A DNA stretch of 64,000 nt from Paracrocinitomix mangrovi (GCF_019740355.2 NZ_CP091819.1:2790001-2854000), one strand, 5' to 3'; shown: positions 28,001 to 37,165, counted from the stretch's first letter. A program made the numbers and translations. Notes: generated by a model from the letters alone, not told the origin.

Positions 28001-28666
28001 GCCTGGAGAGAAATGGCCAAGCAAGTGGCCCATGAAATTAAAAATCCTCTTACTCCAATGAAGCTTTCTATTCAGCATTTGAAGAGAATAGTAAATGTAG
28101 CAGATGAAGAATCTGCTGAAAAGTTAGACAGGGTTTCAAAATCTTTAATTGAGCAAATAGATGCCTTGACGAAGATTGCAAATGAGTTCTCCAACTTTGC
28201 TAAAATGCCAAAACCAAATGAGGCTGAACTTAATTTGGTTGAAATTGTTCAAAATGCGGTAGCGGTTTTTAATCAAGATGATGATTATACTGTTGAACTA
28301 GATATTCAATCAGGCAAAGAGGCCATGATTTGGGCCGACAAAGATTTGTTGTTGCGTGTGTTTAATAATTTAATTAAAAACGCGAGTCAGGCTATTCCGC
28401 AGGAAGTAGAAGGGAGAATTAAGGTTAAAATCATTGCTGAAGAAAACGAGTTTATTGTAAGTGTAGAGGATAATGGAGTTGGAATTGATGATGAGGCTAG
28501 AGATAGTATATTTGTACCTTATTTTACAACCAAGTCAAAAGGTACAGGTTTGGGCTTGGCCATGACAAAACAAATTATTGAATCAATGTCGGGTGGTATC
28601 TGGTTTGAGTCGAAAGTTGGAGTAGGAACAACCTTTTATGTATCATTCCCGGTTTATAACAGATAA
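25001..28666 (+). CDS. Large multi-pass NtrY-like sensor histidine kinase
   Basis: A 1221-residue inner-membrane kinase. One helix near residues 10-28 is followed by an extracytoplasmic sensor region (~30-205) and a block of roughly seven helices (~205-460). A second large soluble region (~465-705), two helices (~710-760), a third sensor region (~770-905) and a last helix (~910-935) follow. The cytosolic part has HAMP (~935-985), HisKA (WREMAKQVAHEIKNPLTP, His1011) and HATPase (NNLIKNASQAIP, DNGVGID, GTGLGLAMTK). The HEIKNPLTP form is typical of NtrY-class kinases. No response regulator is adjacent. The following antiporter starts 2 bp after its stop, so the two are co-expressed. Confidence 0.88.
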   Translation: MKSTARKRFILGASIGFLLWIIGAFLHHFQLVTGLDESVVADFQDNYLETCEELTDITQEFIDKTEKVKSTKDKFEKAIEIASDTDFEFYLYRHDSLILWTNNNPVIPERADGSFYQEEVLYLDNGYYQSHAVEKDSFRYISLFKIKNEYRYENEDLSNNFSKELDEDFPANLTFQETKYPVLGVDGEVAFYVADKEDVSPNENTELLIFFAYLCAFIILLQLLINAFQKLLIKKPFLLIVFPIIVVGLRYLWLTLGWEGFMNNFELFNPELFASSQFVPSLGDLIINVAIFYFLVHFLLKRTRNWFKQGNKKLKLVFFVVPLFLMSFYAAFKINDIIYSLVYDSKMSFDLERLFDFSLYSFLGLAIIGASFYAYFKLLQYIIIQLKKNEFEWNRLAFLWTLSSATYVTIDLIYFDHSFLTSLWPVILSGFLLWFEFKEKEYKFVHVISIVAFISFYAAYILQGYSDNNEREIRMAEAQMIAEDNDLFAEFEYDDIEKDMSRDHFLLPYFTTDFDQSEFSEYLETSYFNGLKNDYDLTFYLFNSNRKMIVDLGNYEIRDYDRFEEIITVSGQQSSINRNIYFIKDYTDKLTYIAKYPVYGEQDDTLYGYMLTEMRSKKFPEDIGLPSLLLDGGAHAYHRLKEYSVAKYVDNKLVTRKGEYAYPTIGNDWNKKNAFINMDGYNHYVYQEVDGFTTVISKKIKTKLYLFTSFSYLLIMYGVLLLIPLGYQQLRAGISFKSIKLNVKIQVVLIGLILTTLIAFAIGAGTFVEEQYKQSNEGFIKEKLGSVKTELENKFYPESELRSDLAVYLQYLLIKKFSKVFAVDINVYNTSGELLGSSQPKIYSNGLISRKMNAQAFWEVHWDKKSEYVHEEHIGNLNYLSAYAPFFNQKGEFLAYVNVQYISRQDELEDQISGFLLAIMNIMVLMLAISTILTITISNRLTRPLKYIQESLRHVQLGSKYKPIEYDGSDEVGELVKEYNLKVEELQQSVEALAKSERESAWREMAKQVAHEIKNPLTPMKLSIQHLKRIVNVADEESAEKLDRVSKSLIEQIDALTKIANEFSNFAKMPKPNEAELNLVEIVQNAVAVFNQDDDYTVELDIQSGKEAMIWADKDLLLRVFNNLIKNASQAIPQEVEGRIKVKIIAEENEFIVSVEDNGVGIDDEARDSIFVPYFTTKSKGTGLGLAMTKQIIESMSGGIWFESKVGVGTTFYVSFPVYNR

Positions 28667-28668
28667 GA

Positions 28669-29985
28669 TTGGAAACGTATAGCTTAATCATAGGAATTTC
28701 GGGGATAATAATCATCTCTTTTTTGTTCAATATCATTTCAAAAAAGACGAATATTCCGTCTGTTTTATTACTCATTATACTGGGTGTAGTTATCCAACAA
28801 TTTGTCCCTGAAAAGTGGAATACAGATGAGTATGCCGACCTGGATACACTAGAAATAATTGGAAACATTGGTTTGGTAATGATCGTGTTGGAAGCAGCCT
28901 TGGATTTAAAACTGGCTAAAGAAAAAATGGGATTGATTATCAATTCCTTTCTAGTTGCCCTTGTAGCTTTGGTACTTTCATCTGCAGCAATTGGTGCTAT
29001 CATATATTTTATGGTTCCAAACGCAGACACGTTTCTTAAGAGTTTAACTTATGCCGTTCCACTTTCAATTATGAGTTCGGCCATTATCATTCCATCTGTT
29101 GGAGGATTAACCGGAATGAAGAAAGAGTTTATGGTATATGAAAGTACTTTTTCTGACATCCTGGGAATTATGGCCTTTTACTTTTTAATAGGAGCTGAAG
29201 AAGGAGAAACCGGAGGAGAAATAGCGTTGAGTATTGTACTTAACATATTGGTGACGGTTGTAGTTTCTATAATCCTGGCCTATGTGCTAACGTACATTTT
29301 CCAAAAATTAAAATCTCAGGTAAAGCTGTTTTTGATTATTTCATTATTGATGTTGATGTACGCCTTAGGTAAAAAGCTGCATTTATCATCACTACTCATA
29401 ATTCTAGCATTTGGATTAGTTTTAAATAATACGCAACTGTTTTTCCGTGGCAGATTAGAGAAGTACATGAATGAAGAAAAGGTAAAGCCTATCATGCATG
29501 ATTTTCACATTTTAACACTGGAATCGGCATTTGTAATCAGAACCTTTTTCTTTGTTTTGTTTGGAATGTTTATCACTTTAGATACCATTTTTAATCTCAA
29601 TGTGACCCTGGTAAGTTTGGCAATTTTGGGAGCGTTATTTGGAGTGAGGTTCTTGGTGTTAAAGTTAATTGTACGTACAGATATAGTTCCTCAACTGTTC
29701 CTGGCGCCTAGAGGGTTAATCACTATTTTATTGTTCTTTGTTATTGGGGCGCATCCTTCATTTGTTATTAAGGATTTTAATCCTGGAATATTGTTGTTTG
29801 TTATTATGATAAGTTCTTTGATAATGACATGGGCACTCATTAGGTATAGAGGACAAAAAGTGGCAGATGTGATTTTTTCTCAATTGCCAGGTAAAAGAAT
29901 TGACGAAGATAATGACGGCATCAATGATGCAAGTGAAGATGATGTAGAAACCAATGTAGAGAAGCAGGATTTTAACAACTTCTAG
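28669..29985 (+). CDS. Cation:proton antiporter (CPA family)
   Basis: A 438-residue monovalent cation/H+ antiporter with about 12-13 helices over residues 1-400 (Na_H_Exchanger fold). Family-like segments are LLIILGVVIQQF, IGLVMIVLEAALDLKL near residue 65-80 and APRGLITILLFFV near 345. The start is a TTG 2 bp after the kinase stop; no ATG precedes the first helix, so initiation is probably coupled. No TrkA domain is present. The last ~30 residues are very acidic and include DEDNDGINDASEDD, which resembles a thrombospondin-type calcium-binding repeat. It converges on the rhomboid gene with a 4-bp overlap. Confidence 0.85.
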   Translation: METYSLIIGISGIIIISFLFNIISKKTNIPSVLLLIILGVVIQQFVPEKWNTDEYADLDTLEIIGNIGLVMIVLEAALDLKLAKEKMGLIINSFLVALVALVLSSAAIGAIIYFMVPNADTFLKSLTYAVPLSIMSSAIIIPSVGGLTGMKKEFMVYESTFSDILGIMAFYFLIGAEEGETGGEIALSIVLNILVTVVVSIILAYVLTYIFQKLKSQVKLFLIISLLMLMYALGKKLHLSSLLIILAFGLVLNNTQLFFRGRLEKYMNEEKVKPIMHDFHILTLESAFVIRTFFFVLFGMFITLDTIFNLNVTLVSLAILGALFGVRFLVLKLIVRTDIVPQLFLAPRGLITILLFFVIGAHPSFVIKDFNPGILLFVIMISSLIMTWALIRYRGQKVADVIFSQLPGKRIDEDNDGINDASEDDVETNVEKQDFNNF

Positions 29986-30740
29986 TTTTTCTTTTTCACT
30001 TCATTGCTTTCCTCAGTTTCAACCTTAGGTTTTTCTGGAACAATTTGATAGTTGATAATGATTTTAGGGGCAGCTTCTTGTTGCTTTGGTTGATAGCCTT
30101 CTTTCCAGTATTCTTCTTCCGGTTCAATGCCTAAATCCTCTTCAATTTCATACATCAACTTTTTTGGTTGAGGTCCATTTTTTCTATAGAAAAGAGCAAT
30201 CATTATCCCTCCAATAAAACCAAATGCATGAGCTTCCCATGATACACCGGGTTGATTAGGGAAAATGCCCCATACTGTACTTCCGTAAAGAAAAACAACA
30301 ACTAAAGAAACAGCTGCCACACGCATGTTTCTCCTCAAAAATCCGCTTGTGATTAAAAAGGAAGTCATCCCGTAAATAACACCACTCATTCCAATGTGAT
30401 AGCCATTGTGTGCAAATAGCCATATGGTAGCTCCGGTAAACAAATAAATAAAAACAAATGCTTGTGCTGCAATGGTTCTATAATGATAAAACATCATCCA
30501 TGTTAGAATTAATGTAGGTACCGAGTTATTAATGATGTGCGCAAAATCTCTTGTGCTGTGTAAAAAAGGAGAAGTTATAATACCTATTAGTCCCTTTGCA
30601 GTTCGTGGATAAATCCCGTATTTGTACCAGTCTAAATCAAGCGCATATTCAATTGCAAATACAGCCCACATAAGGGCGACCAATGAAAGGGCTATGCCAA
30701 ATGAAATGCGTGTGATTTTAAGCTGAAACATAGTCTGCAA
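29982..30740 (-). CDS. Rhomboid family intramembrane serine protease
   Basis: A 252-residue polytopic membrane protease. The catalytic dyad is present: Ser119 in HIGMSGVIYG and His171 in SWEAHAFGFIGG. The upstream HIINN segment (~68-72) supplies the conserved His/Asn of helix 2. Six or so helices fill residues 10-185. A cytosolic tail of ~65 residues, rich in Glu, Lys and Pro, follows. It lies upstream of nothing on its own strand, and its stop overlaps the antiporter stop by 4 bp. Substrates unknown. Confidence 0.9.
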   Translation of the reverse strand: MQTMFQLKITRISFGIALSLVALMWAVFAIEYALDLDWYKYGIYPRTAKGLIGIITSPFLHSTRDFAHIINNSVPTLILTWMMFYHYRTIAAQAFVFIYLFTGATIWLFAHNGYHIGMSGVIYGMTSFLITSGFLRRNMRVAAVSLVVVFLYGSTVWGIFPNQPGVSWEAHAFGFIGGIMIALFYRKNGPQPKKLMYEIEEDLGIEPEEEYWKEGYQPKQQEAAPKIIINYQIVPEKPKVETEESNEVKKKN

Positions 30741-30799
30741 TGAGCAATTACCAGGCCGTGCTTAAAATTGTGACAAATAGGCAGAAAAAGTGTTTTTCC

Positions 30800-32641
30800 T
30801 TATTCTACTGTTACAGATTTTGCCAGGTTTCTAGGTTGATCCACGTTACAGTTACGCATTACAGCAATGTGATAAGAAATCAATTGGAATGGTATAGTTG
30901 CTAAAATTGGTACCAGGATATCATCTGTTTCTGGAATTTCAATTGCATGGTCAGCAATTTCTTTCACTGAAGTATCTCCTTTGGTAACAATGGCAATGAT
31001 TTTACCTTTACGCGCTTTTACCTCCTGAATATTACTTACAACTTTTTCGTAGTTAGGTCCACTGGTTGCAATAACAAACACAGGCATTTCCTCATCAATA
31101 AGTGCAATAGGCCCGTGCTTCATTTCTGCCGCCGGATATCCTTCTGCGTGGATATAGGAAATTTCTTTCAACTTTAATGCTCCTTCTAAGGCAATTGGGA
31201 ATGAACTTCCTCTTCCAAGGAAAAGAGCATTTGAAGCGTCTTTGTAGATTTCAGCAACTTCTCTGATGTAGTCATTACTCTCAAGAAGCTTCTCAATTTT
31301 TTGTGGTAAAGCTTCCATTTCATTTAACAAGTTCTGGAACTTGGTGTCAGAAATGGTTCCGCGTTTTTTACCAATCATTATGGCCATCATAGCCAATAAA
31401 GTTACCTGAGTGGTAAATGCTTTTGTGGATGCTACGCCTATTTCTGGACCGGCATGTGTATATGAGCCTGCATCAGTAATTCTTGATATGGAAGAACCTA
31501 CAACATTTACAATTCCTAATAAAGTTGCGCCCTCTTCTTTGGCCATTTTCAAAGCAGCCAAAGTATCTGCAGTTTCTCCAGATTGAGAAATAGCAATCAC
31601 CACATCATTTTGTCTGATGATCGGATTTCTATATCTGAATTCTGAAGCGTATTCTACTTCAACCGGAATTCTTGCCAATTCTTCAATATAATATTCACCT
31701 ACCAATCCGGCGTGCCATGAAGTACCACAGGCAACAATTACAATACGGTCTGAATTGGCAATTTGATCTTCGTAATCTTTCAAACCTCCTAAAGAAATCC
31801 AACCCTCAGAAGCATTTAATCTCCCTCTAAAAGAATCGTGAATAGCTCTTGGCTGTTCATAGATTTCTTTAAGCATAAAATGGTCATAACCACCTTTTTC
31901 TAACTCCTCAATTTGCAATTCCAATTCTTGCACATATGGAGATATTTCTTTATTGCTGATGTTGACAATTCTCAAACCATTGTGTCTGTCTACAATGGCA
32001 ATTTGTTCATCCTCTAAATACACCACATTTTTAGTGTATTCAACAATTGGAGTAGCATCAGATGCGATATAATATTCATCTTCACCTAATCCAATAACAA
32101 GTGGTGAACTTTTTTTGGCAGCAATTATTTTATCCGGATCGTCTTTTGAAATAACAACTATTGCATAGGCTCCATGAACTTCTCTCAAAGCCATTCTGAC
32201 AGCTTCTTCAATTGAAACCCCACTGTTGTTTTTAATTTCTTCTATCAAATGAACCAATACTTCGGTATCGGTTTCAGTTTTAAACTCGTGCCCTCTTTTT
32301 GCAAGAGATTTTTTAATTACGTCGTAATTTTCAATGATTCCATTATGAACCAAAACCAAATTACTGTCGCCACTTGAATGTGGGTGAGCATTTGTGTCAT
32401 TGGGTAAACCATGCGTTGCCCATCTGGTATGTCCAATCCCAACCGTTCCTTCTGTTGACAGACTTTCAGCATAATCAACTAAATGTTGAACTTTCCCCTG
32501 CTTTTTATAAACTTTTAAATCGCCTTCATCCAGTAAAGCAATTCCTGCACTGTCATATCCTCTGTACTCAAGTCTGCTAAGACCTTTTATCAAAATAGGA
32601 TAAGCTTTTTTATCCCCAATATACCCAACAATTCCGCACAT
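30800..32641 (-). CDS. glmS: Glutamine-fructose-6-phosphate aminotransferase (isomerizing)
   Basis: Makes glucosamine-6-phosphate for cell-wall and LPS precursors. The 613-residue enzyme begins MCGIVGYIGD, with Cys2 the N-terminal nucleophile of the Ntn glutaminase domain (1-~240), including GHTRWATHG. Two SIS domains follow (CGTSWHAGL, SQSGETADTLAA; LFLGRGSSFPIALEGALKLKEISYIHAEGYPAAEMKHGP). The ends LAKSVTVE are canonical. It lies 12 bp downstream of the DUF4270 gene, so no glmS ribozyme is present and it is transcribed with that operon. Confidence 0.97.
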   Translation of the reverse strand: MCGIVGYIGDKKAYPILIKGLSRLEYRGYDSAGIALLDEGDLKVYKKQGKVQHLVDYAESLSTEGTVGIGHTRWATHGLPNDTNAHPHSSGDSNLVLVHNGIIENYDVIKKSLAKRGHEFKTETDTEVLVHLIEEIKNNSGVSIEEAVRMALREVHGAYAIVVISKDDPDKIIAAKKSSPLVIGLGEDEYYIASDATPIVEYTKNVVYLEDEQIAIVDRHNGLRIVNISNKEISPYVQELELQIEELEKGGYDHFMLKEIYEQPRAIHDSFRGRLNASEGWISLGGLKDYEDQIANSDRIVIVACGTSWHAGLVGEYYIEELARIPVEVEYASEFRYRNPIIRQNDVVIAISQSGETADTLAALKMAKEEGATLLGIVNVVGSSISRITDAGSYTHAGPEIGVASTKAFTTQVTLLAMMAIMIGKKRGTISDTKFQNLLNEMEALPQKIEKLLESNDYIREVAEIYKDASNALFLGRGSSFPIALEGALKLKEISYIHAEGYPAAEMKHGPIALIDEEMPVFVIATSGPNYEKVVSNIQEVKARKGKIIAIVTKGDTSVKEIADHAIEIPETDDILVPILATIPFQLISYHIAVMRNCNVDQPRNLAKSVTVE

Positions 32642-32653
32642 GCTGATTGAAAA

Positions 32654-34036
32654 TTAATAATCTGTATAAGTAATTTCTAAACGCGCTCTATTTTTTAGAC
32701 TGCTATTTGGTCCATTAAAAATAACTCTTTCTATAGATGAAGCAAAGAAACTTGGAGCGTAAATTCGATAACCTTTATTCTCTATTTCACCATTTAATAT
32801 TGCTTGTATTTCTAATGTCAAATTAAATCTATATTCCTTCGCCGATTCACTATATGCAACGGTACTTGAACTCAAAGAGTTGGAAATATTGTAGTCTAAA
32901 GTGAATTCAGAATTGTTTTTATCTACAATTCTTGCAATGAACAATGTTTTAGGAGGATCATAACTATCTGATACAAAGTTTTGTATTGGTAAAATTAATT
33001 GGGCTTTATTGATAATTTTTCTATCCTCATTCCCCAGTGAATCTTTGTTCAATTCTTTGATATGAGGAAGTTGAATTACGGCCCATGCAGATCCGCCTTG
33101 AGTATAAAACTCATTTTGCCCATTAGTAGAATCTACCAATACATCATAAACAGATGTACCGGTTCGGTTATATTCTATTCGGTTATATCTGGCAGCAGAA
33201 CTATTGATATTAAAGTCGTATTCTTTTGAAGTAGGGTCACTTACTGTATGGAAATATAAAGTAACCTTAGACAATGGGTTTTCTAATGCAAAGTATAAAA
33301 CACTTCCTTGATTTGGTGCTAAACCGCTACCATTAACTTTGACATAAATTCCTTTAAATGCACTAACAAAAGCATCATCTGAAGTCATGTTTCCTGCTTC
33401 GTTTATAGCCACAAGTTTATCTCCTAATAATGTTGGGTCAAGGTTGATGCGTAAATGTGCAGACAAAGTATCTCCATTATCAAGGGTGACATCTGACAAC
33501 ACATCAGGGTAAATAACTTCAGTACCCGTAACTACTAAATTGCTGCCTGTTGTATTGGGTTCTTGAAAAATGTAATAGTCCTGATCATCCCTTACTAGAT
33601 CATCAGTAATTTCATATGCTTCAACTGTAATTGGATCACCTAAATTTGCATACCATTTAATTGATGTGTACTGTAATCCTAATACAACTGAATCAACTAT
33701 AACTTCTCCGGGATTGGCAGAAAAAGCCGGATTTGAAGAGGATAATCTTAGCTGTGACACGATTCCGCAATCTACTGATCCAAAAACAGGATCATTATAA
33801 TATCCTAATAAACTAACAGAGGTTTCATCACTTGCCATTGAATCAAGTGTATCTGTATAGGTCAAAATGGTAAATGTATCAGACTTGATGACGTTTAGTC
33901 CTTCTCCCTGTAAATTGTTACCAATGTTGGTTTCTTCTTTTTTACAAGACAGGGTTAACACTATGCTTATAAAAAAAGTAGCGGAAAGTTGAAAAACTCT
34001 CCGCTTACTCATTATTGTAATTTTGTTTCTTGACAT
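32654..34036 (-). CDS. DUF4270-family lipoprotein
   Basis: A 460-residue envelope lipoprotein. The lipobox TLSC (Cys31 from the first Met) is followed by KKEETNIGNNLQGEGLNV, the usual start of DUF4270 proteins. The body is beta-rich and ends RARLEITYTDY. Its start overlaps the upstream glycogen-synthase-like stop as TAATG, favouring the first Met at 34036; an internal Met at 34012 also fits a signal peptide. Such genes neighbour glmS and a glycogen-synthase-like gene in many flavobacteria. Function is unknown. Confidence 0.85.
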   Translation of the reverse strand: MSRNKITIMSKRRVFQLSATFFISIVLTLSCKKEETNIGNNLQGEGLNVIKSDTFTILTYTDTLDSMASDETSVSLLGYYNDPVFGSVDCGIVSQLRLSSSNPAFSANPGEVIVDSVVLGLQYTSIKWYANLGDPITVEAYEITDDLVRDDQDYYIFQEPNTTGSNLVVTGTEVIYPDVLSDVTLDNGDTLSAHLRINLDPTLLGDKLVAINEAGNMTSDDAFVSAFKGIYVKVNGSGLAPNQGSVLYFALENPLSKVTLYFHTVSDPTSKEYDFNINSSAARYNRIEYNRTGTSVYDVLVDSTNGQNEFYTQGGSAWAVIQLPHIKELNKDSLGNEDRKIINKAQLILPIQNFVSDSYDPPKTLFIARIVDKNNSEFTLDYNISNSLSSSTVAYSESAKEYRFNLTLEIQAILNGEIENKGYRIYAPSFFASSIERVIFNGPNSSLKNRARLEITYTDY

Positions 34037-34857
34037 TAATTTTCAACTAGTTCCTCAATGATTTGATCATAAAACTCATCTACTGGTTTAACGCAAGATT
34101 CCTCTGAAAAGTATTCAAGGAATGGTGTCCCGGTAGTTTGAATTTCTGACAATAAGTCGTCATGAATGTTTTCAGAACCCTGAACAACACCATCTGACAC
34201 ATTAATTGCCATTTTGTTCAAAGCAACAAAGTCAGTGTCTTTCAACAATTCAATGTCACTTTCATCAAAGCCGTCAAATTTAAGCTTATTGTGGAAGTTA
34301 GTATCCCAATTTTTGTTAAATCCTTCGTCATAAATTGAGTAAACAACTTTTGTGTCTTCAAAATGAGGATCGTTATTGTAAAGTTTTTTAATGTATAATG
34401 GAGTTAAGGCAGTCATCCATCCATGACAGTGAATGATGTCCGGTTTCCATCCTAATTTTTTTACAGTTTCTAATACACCTCTTCCAAAGAACATTGCTCT
34501 TTCGTCATTATCCTCAAAATAATCTCCTTTATCATTGCATACTGTAGCCTTTCTTTTAAAAAAGTCTTCGTTATCAATAAAGTATACTTGGATTTTTGCC
34601 TGTGGCACCGAAGCTACTTTGATGATCAATGGATGGTCTACGTCGTTAATGATAAGGTTCATTCCAGACAATCTAATCACTTCGTGTAATTGGTGTCTTC
34701 TTTCGTTAATACAGCCAAATCTTGGCATGAAGGCACGAATTTCTTTCCCCGACTCCTGGATACCTTGAGGTAATTTTCTTGCTACTTGAGCTATGTCTGT
34801 CTGTGATAAAAATGGAGCGATTTCTTGAGAGATAAATAGTACTCTTTTCTTTTCCAT
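34036..34857 (-). CDS. Truncated glycogen synthase-like protein (GT5 N-terminal half only)
   Basis: The 273-residue protein matches only the first Rossmann domain of glycogen/starch synthases, which are normally ~480 residues. After KKRVLFISQEIAPF, the place of the nucleotide-sugar-binding KTGGLGDV reads SQTDIAQV, so the conserved Lys and Gly-Gly are lost. Later landmarks persist (IHCHGWMTAL, SIYDEGFNKNW). With half the cleft and the binding motif absent, catalysis is not expected. I use ATG 34857 (MEKKRVL) instead of an upstream Met 19 codons earlier. It is divergent from panC and coupled to the DUF4270 gene, an arrangement I know from other flavobacteria. Confidence 0.8.
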   Translation of the reverse strand: MEKKRVLFISQEIAPFLSQTDIAQVARKLPQGIQESGKEIRAFMPRFGCINERRHQLHEVIRLSGMNLIINDVDHPLIIKVASVPQAKIQVYFIDNEDFFKRKATVCNDKGDYFEDNDERAMFFGRGVLETVKKLGWKPDIIHCHGWMTALTPLYIKKLYNNDPHFEDTKVVYSIYDEGFNKNWDTNFHNKLKFDGFDESDIELLKDTDFVALNKMAINVSDGVVQGSENIHDDLLSEIQTTGTPFLEYFSEESCVKPVDEFYDQIIEELVEN

Positions 34858-34924
34858 AAAGTATGTTAACTGAATATTGTTTACAAAATTACGAAAAAAA
34901 TGGCGAATATTCAACCGTAAAGTA

Positions 34925-34932
34925 TAGATTTG
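34925..34932 (+). promoter_or_regulatory. -7 element of panC
   Basis: TAGATTTG matches TAnnTTTG and lies 34 bases before the panC ATG at 34967; no clear -33 element. Confidence 0.45.
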
Positions 34933-34966
34933 TCGGTTGCTCTGTACTATTCTGAGCCTCTAAATA

Positions 34967-35815
34967 ATGAAAGTAGCAACAGATATTTCATCTCTTCAGA
35001 ACATTCTACAGGCTTTAAAATCTAGTAATTCAGATGCAACCATAGGCTTTGTTCCTACTATGGGAGCGCTGCATCAAGGTCATTTAAGATTAGTAGAAAA
35101 AGCAAAAGAATCTGCTGATTTTGTGGTAGTAAGTATTTTTGTTAATCCTACTCAATTTAATGACCCAAAAGATTTAGAAAAATATCCCAGAACAGTTGAA
35201 GCTGATAGTCAAAAACTTGAAAAAGCAGGTGTAGATTTACTTTTTTTGCCAACTGAAGAGGTAATGTATCCAAACGGAAAACCTACTGACTATCAAATTG
35301 ATTTAGGTAGACTGAATGAAGTGATGGAAGGTAAATTCAGAAAAAATCACTTTGAAGGGGTGGCAATGGTAGTTGAAAGATTCTTTAGAATTGTTGAGCC
35401 AAACAAGGCTTTTTTTGGTTTGAAAGACTTTCAACAATTAGCAGTGATAAAGCGATTGGTGAAATTGCGTCAATTCAACATTGACATTGTGCCGGTAGAA
35501 ATTGAAAGAGAGTCAAGTGGCTTAGCCATGAGCTCAAGAAATATGCTGTTAAGTGAAGAAGAAAAAAAGCAAGCTTTGGATATAATAAATTGCTTGAATT
35601 TTGGTTCAGCTAGAGTGGGTCAAGAAGTAAACCCGCAATCATTGAAAGAGATCATGATTAAGGAGTTTGAAAAAGGGCATCTAAAGCTGGAGTATCTTGA
35701 AATAGTAGACAGCAATAGTTTGGAGAATGCCACGAGCTTTGAAGGTTCTACACAATGTTGCGTTGCTGCTTATTGCGGGAGTGTAAGATTGATTGACAAT
35801 ATGAAGTTCAGTTAA
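34967..35815 (+). CDS. panC: Pantoate--beta-alanine ligase
   Basis: Joins pantoate and beta-alanine with ATP to form pantothenate, the CoA precursor. The 282-residue length is typical. The nucleotidyltransferase HIGH-type motif is HQGH (36-39) within VPTMGALHQGHLRLV, followed by SIFVNPTQF, FGLKDFQQL and ESSGLAMSSRN, all signature PanC segments. No panB or panD is adjacent. It is followed 76 bp later by metK. Confidence 0.96.
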   Translation: MKVATDISSLQNILQALKSSNSDATIGFVPTMGALHQGHLRLVEKAKESADFVVVSIFVNPTQFNDPKDLEKYPRTVEADSQKLEKAGVDLLFLPTEEVMYPNGKPTDYQIDLGRLNEVMEGKFRKNHFEGVAMVVERFFRIVEPNKAFFGLKDFQQLAVIKRLVKLRQFNIDIVPVEIERESSGLAMSSRNMLLSEEEKKQALDIINCLNFGSARVGQEVNPQSLKEIMIKEFEKGHLKLEYLEIVDSNSLENATSFEGSTQCCVAAYCGSVRLIDNMKFS

Positions 35816-35853
35816 AAAATAATGAAGAATAATCCTTACTAAGCTAAATTGGT

Positions 35854-35861
35854 TATTTTTG
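35854..35861 (+). promoter_or_regulatory. -7 element of metK
   Basis: TATTTTTG matches TAnnTTTG, 30 bases before the metK ATG. The leader is too short for a SAM riboswitch. Confidence 0.45.
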
Positions 35862-35891
35862 CCCCCTATCATTTTTTGAAACACATTTATT

Positions 35892-37145
35892 ATGTCATAC
35901 TTATTTACTTCTGAGTCAGTATCTGAAGGACATCCTGACAAAGTATCTGATCAAATTTCAGATGCATTAATCGATTATTTCATGGCTTTTGATCCACAAT
36001 CAAAAGTAGCTTGTGAAACACTTGTAACTACTGGGTTAGTAGTGCTTGCAGGAGAAGTAAAATCATCTGCTTATTTGGATGTACAAGAAATTGCCAGAAA
36101 TACAATTGCTAAAATTGGATACACAAAATCTGAATATCAGTTTGATGCGAAGTCATGTGGTGTTATTTCGGCAATTCATGAGCAATCAGATGACATTAAC
36201 AGAGGTGTAGATAGAGATGATCCAATGGAGCAAGGAGCAGGAGATCAAGGAATGATGTTTGGTTATGCTACCAAAGAAACTGAAAATTATATGCCTTTGG
36301 CGCTAGACCTTTCGCATAAAATTTTGCAAGTGCTGGCTGATTTAAGAAGAGAAAATAAAGAAATTACTTATTTGAGACCTGATGCAAAGGCTCAAGTAAC
36401 TATTGAATATTCAGACGATAATGTTCCTCAAAGAATTGATGCAATCGTAGTGTCTACTCAACATGATGATTTTAGCAATAATGATGAGGAGATGTTGGCG
36501 AAAATTAAATCAGATATTATCAATATCTTGATTCCTAGAGTAAAAAGTCAACTTTCTGCTGATTTACAAGGTTTATTCAACAGTGACATCAAATATCACA
36601 TTAATCCTACAGGAAAATTTGTGATTGGTGGACCTCACGGTGACACTGGATTAACAGGTAGAAAAATTATCGTTGATACTTACGGAGGAAAAGGAGCTCA
36701 CGGTGGTGGTGCATTCTCAGGAAAAGATCCTTCTAAGGTGGATAGATCTGGTGCTTATGCTACAAGACACATTGCTAAAAACCTTGTTGCTGCAGGTGTA
36801 GCTGACGAAGTTTTGGTGCAAGTTTCTTATGCAATTGGTGTTGTTGAACCAATGGGAATTTTCGTTGAAACTTACGGAACTTCAAACATAGACATGACTG
36901 ATGGTGAAATCGCAGCTAAAGTTGCTGAGATTTTTGACATGCGTCCTGCTGCTATTGAACAAAGACTTAAATTGAGAAATCCAATTTATTCTGAAACTGC
37001 TGCTTACGGTCACATGGGAAGAAATTCTGAAACTAAAAAATTGACTTTTACTAATGGTGGTCAATCAAAAACAGTTGAGGTAGAAACTTTCACTTGGGAA
37101 AAATTAGATTACGTAGATAAAGTAAAATCTGCTTTTGGATTGTAA
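35892..37145 (+). CDS. metK: S-adenosylmethionine synthetase
   Basis: Makes SAM from methionine and ATP. The 417-residue enzyme shows [19 protein letters not shown] at the N-terminus (ATP site His), [12 protein letters not shown], the loop sequence [20 protein letters not shown] and [17 protein letters not shown], all diagnostic. Codon use is even through the gene and the start at 35892 matches the family. A strong terminator follows. Confidence 0.98.
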   Translation: MSYLFTSESVSEGHPDKVSDQISDALIDYFMAFDPQSKVACETLVTTGLVVLAGEVKSSAYLDVQEIARNTIAKIGYTKSEYQFDAKSCGVISAIHEQSDDINRGVDRDDPMEQGAGDQGMMFGYATKETENYMPLALDLSHKILQVLADLRRENKEITYLRPDAKAQVTIEYSDDNVPQRIDAIVVSTQHDDFSNNDEEMLAKIKSDIINILIPRVKSQLSADLQGLFNSDIKYHINPTGKFVIGGPHGDTGLTGRKIIVDTYGGKGAHGGGAFSGKDPSKVDRSGAYATRHIAKNLVAAGVADEVLVQVSYAIGVVEPMGIFVETYGTSNIDMTDGEIAAKVAEIFDMRPAAIEQRLKLRNPIYSETAAYGHMGRNSETKKLTFTNGGQSKTVEVETFTWEKLDYVDKVKSAFGL

Positions 37146-37165
37146 TCAGATTTGACAAAATACTG

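Noticed and set aside
32642-32653. glmS ribozyme
   Set aside because: Only 12 bp separate glmS from the upstream DUF4270 gene.
35816-35891. SAM riboswitch upstream of metK
   Set aside because: The gap is 76 bp and holds a -7 promoter element 30 bases before the start; there is no room for an aptamer and no matching stems.
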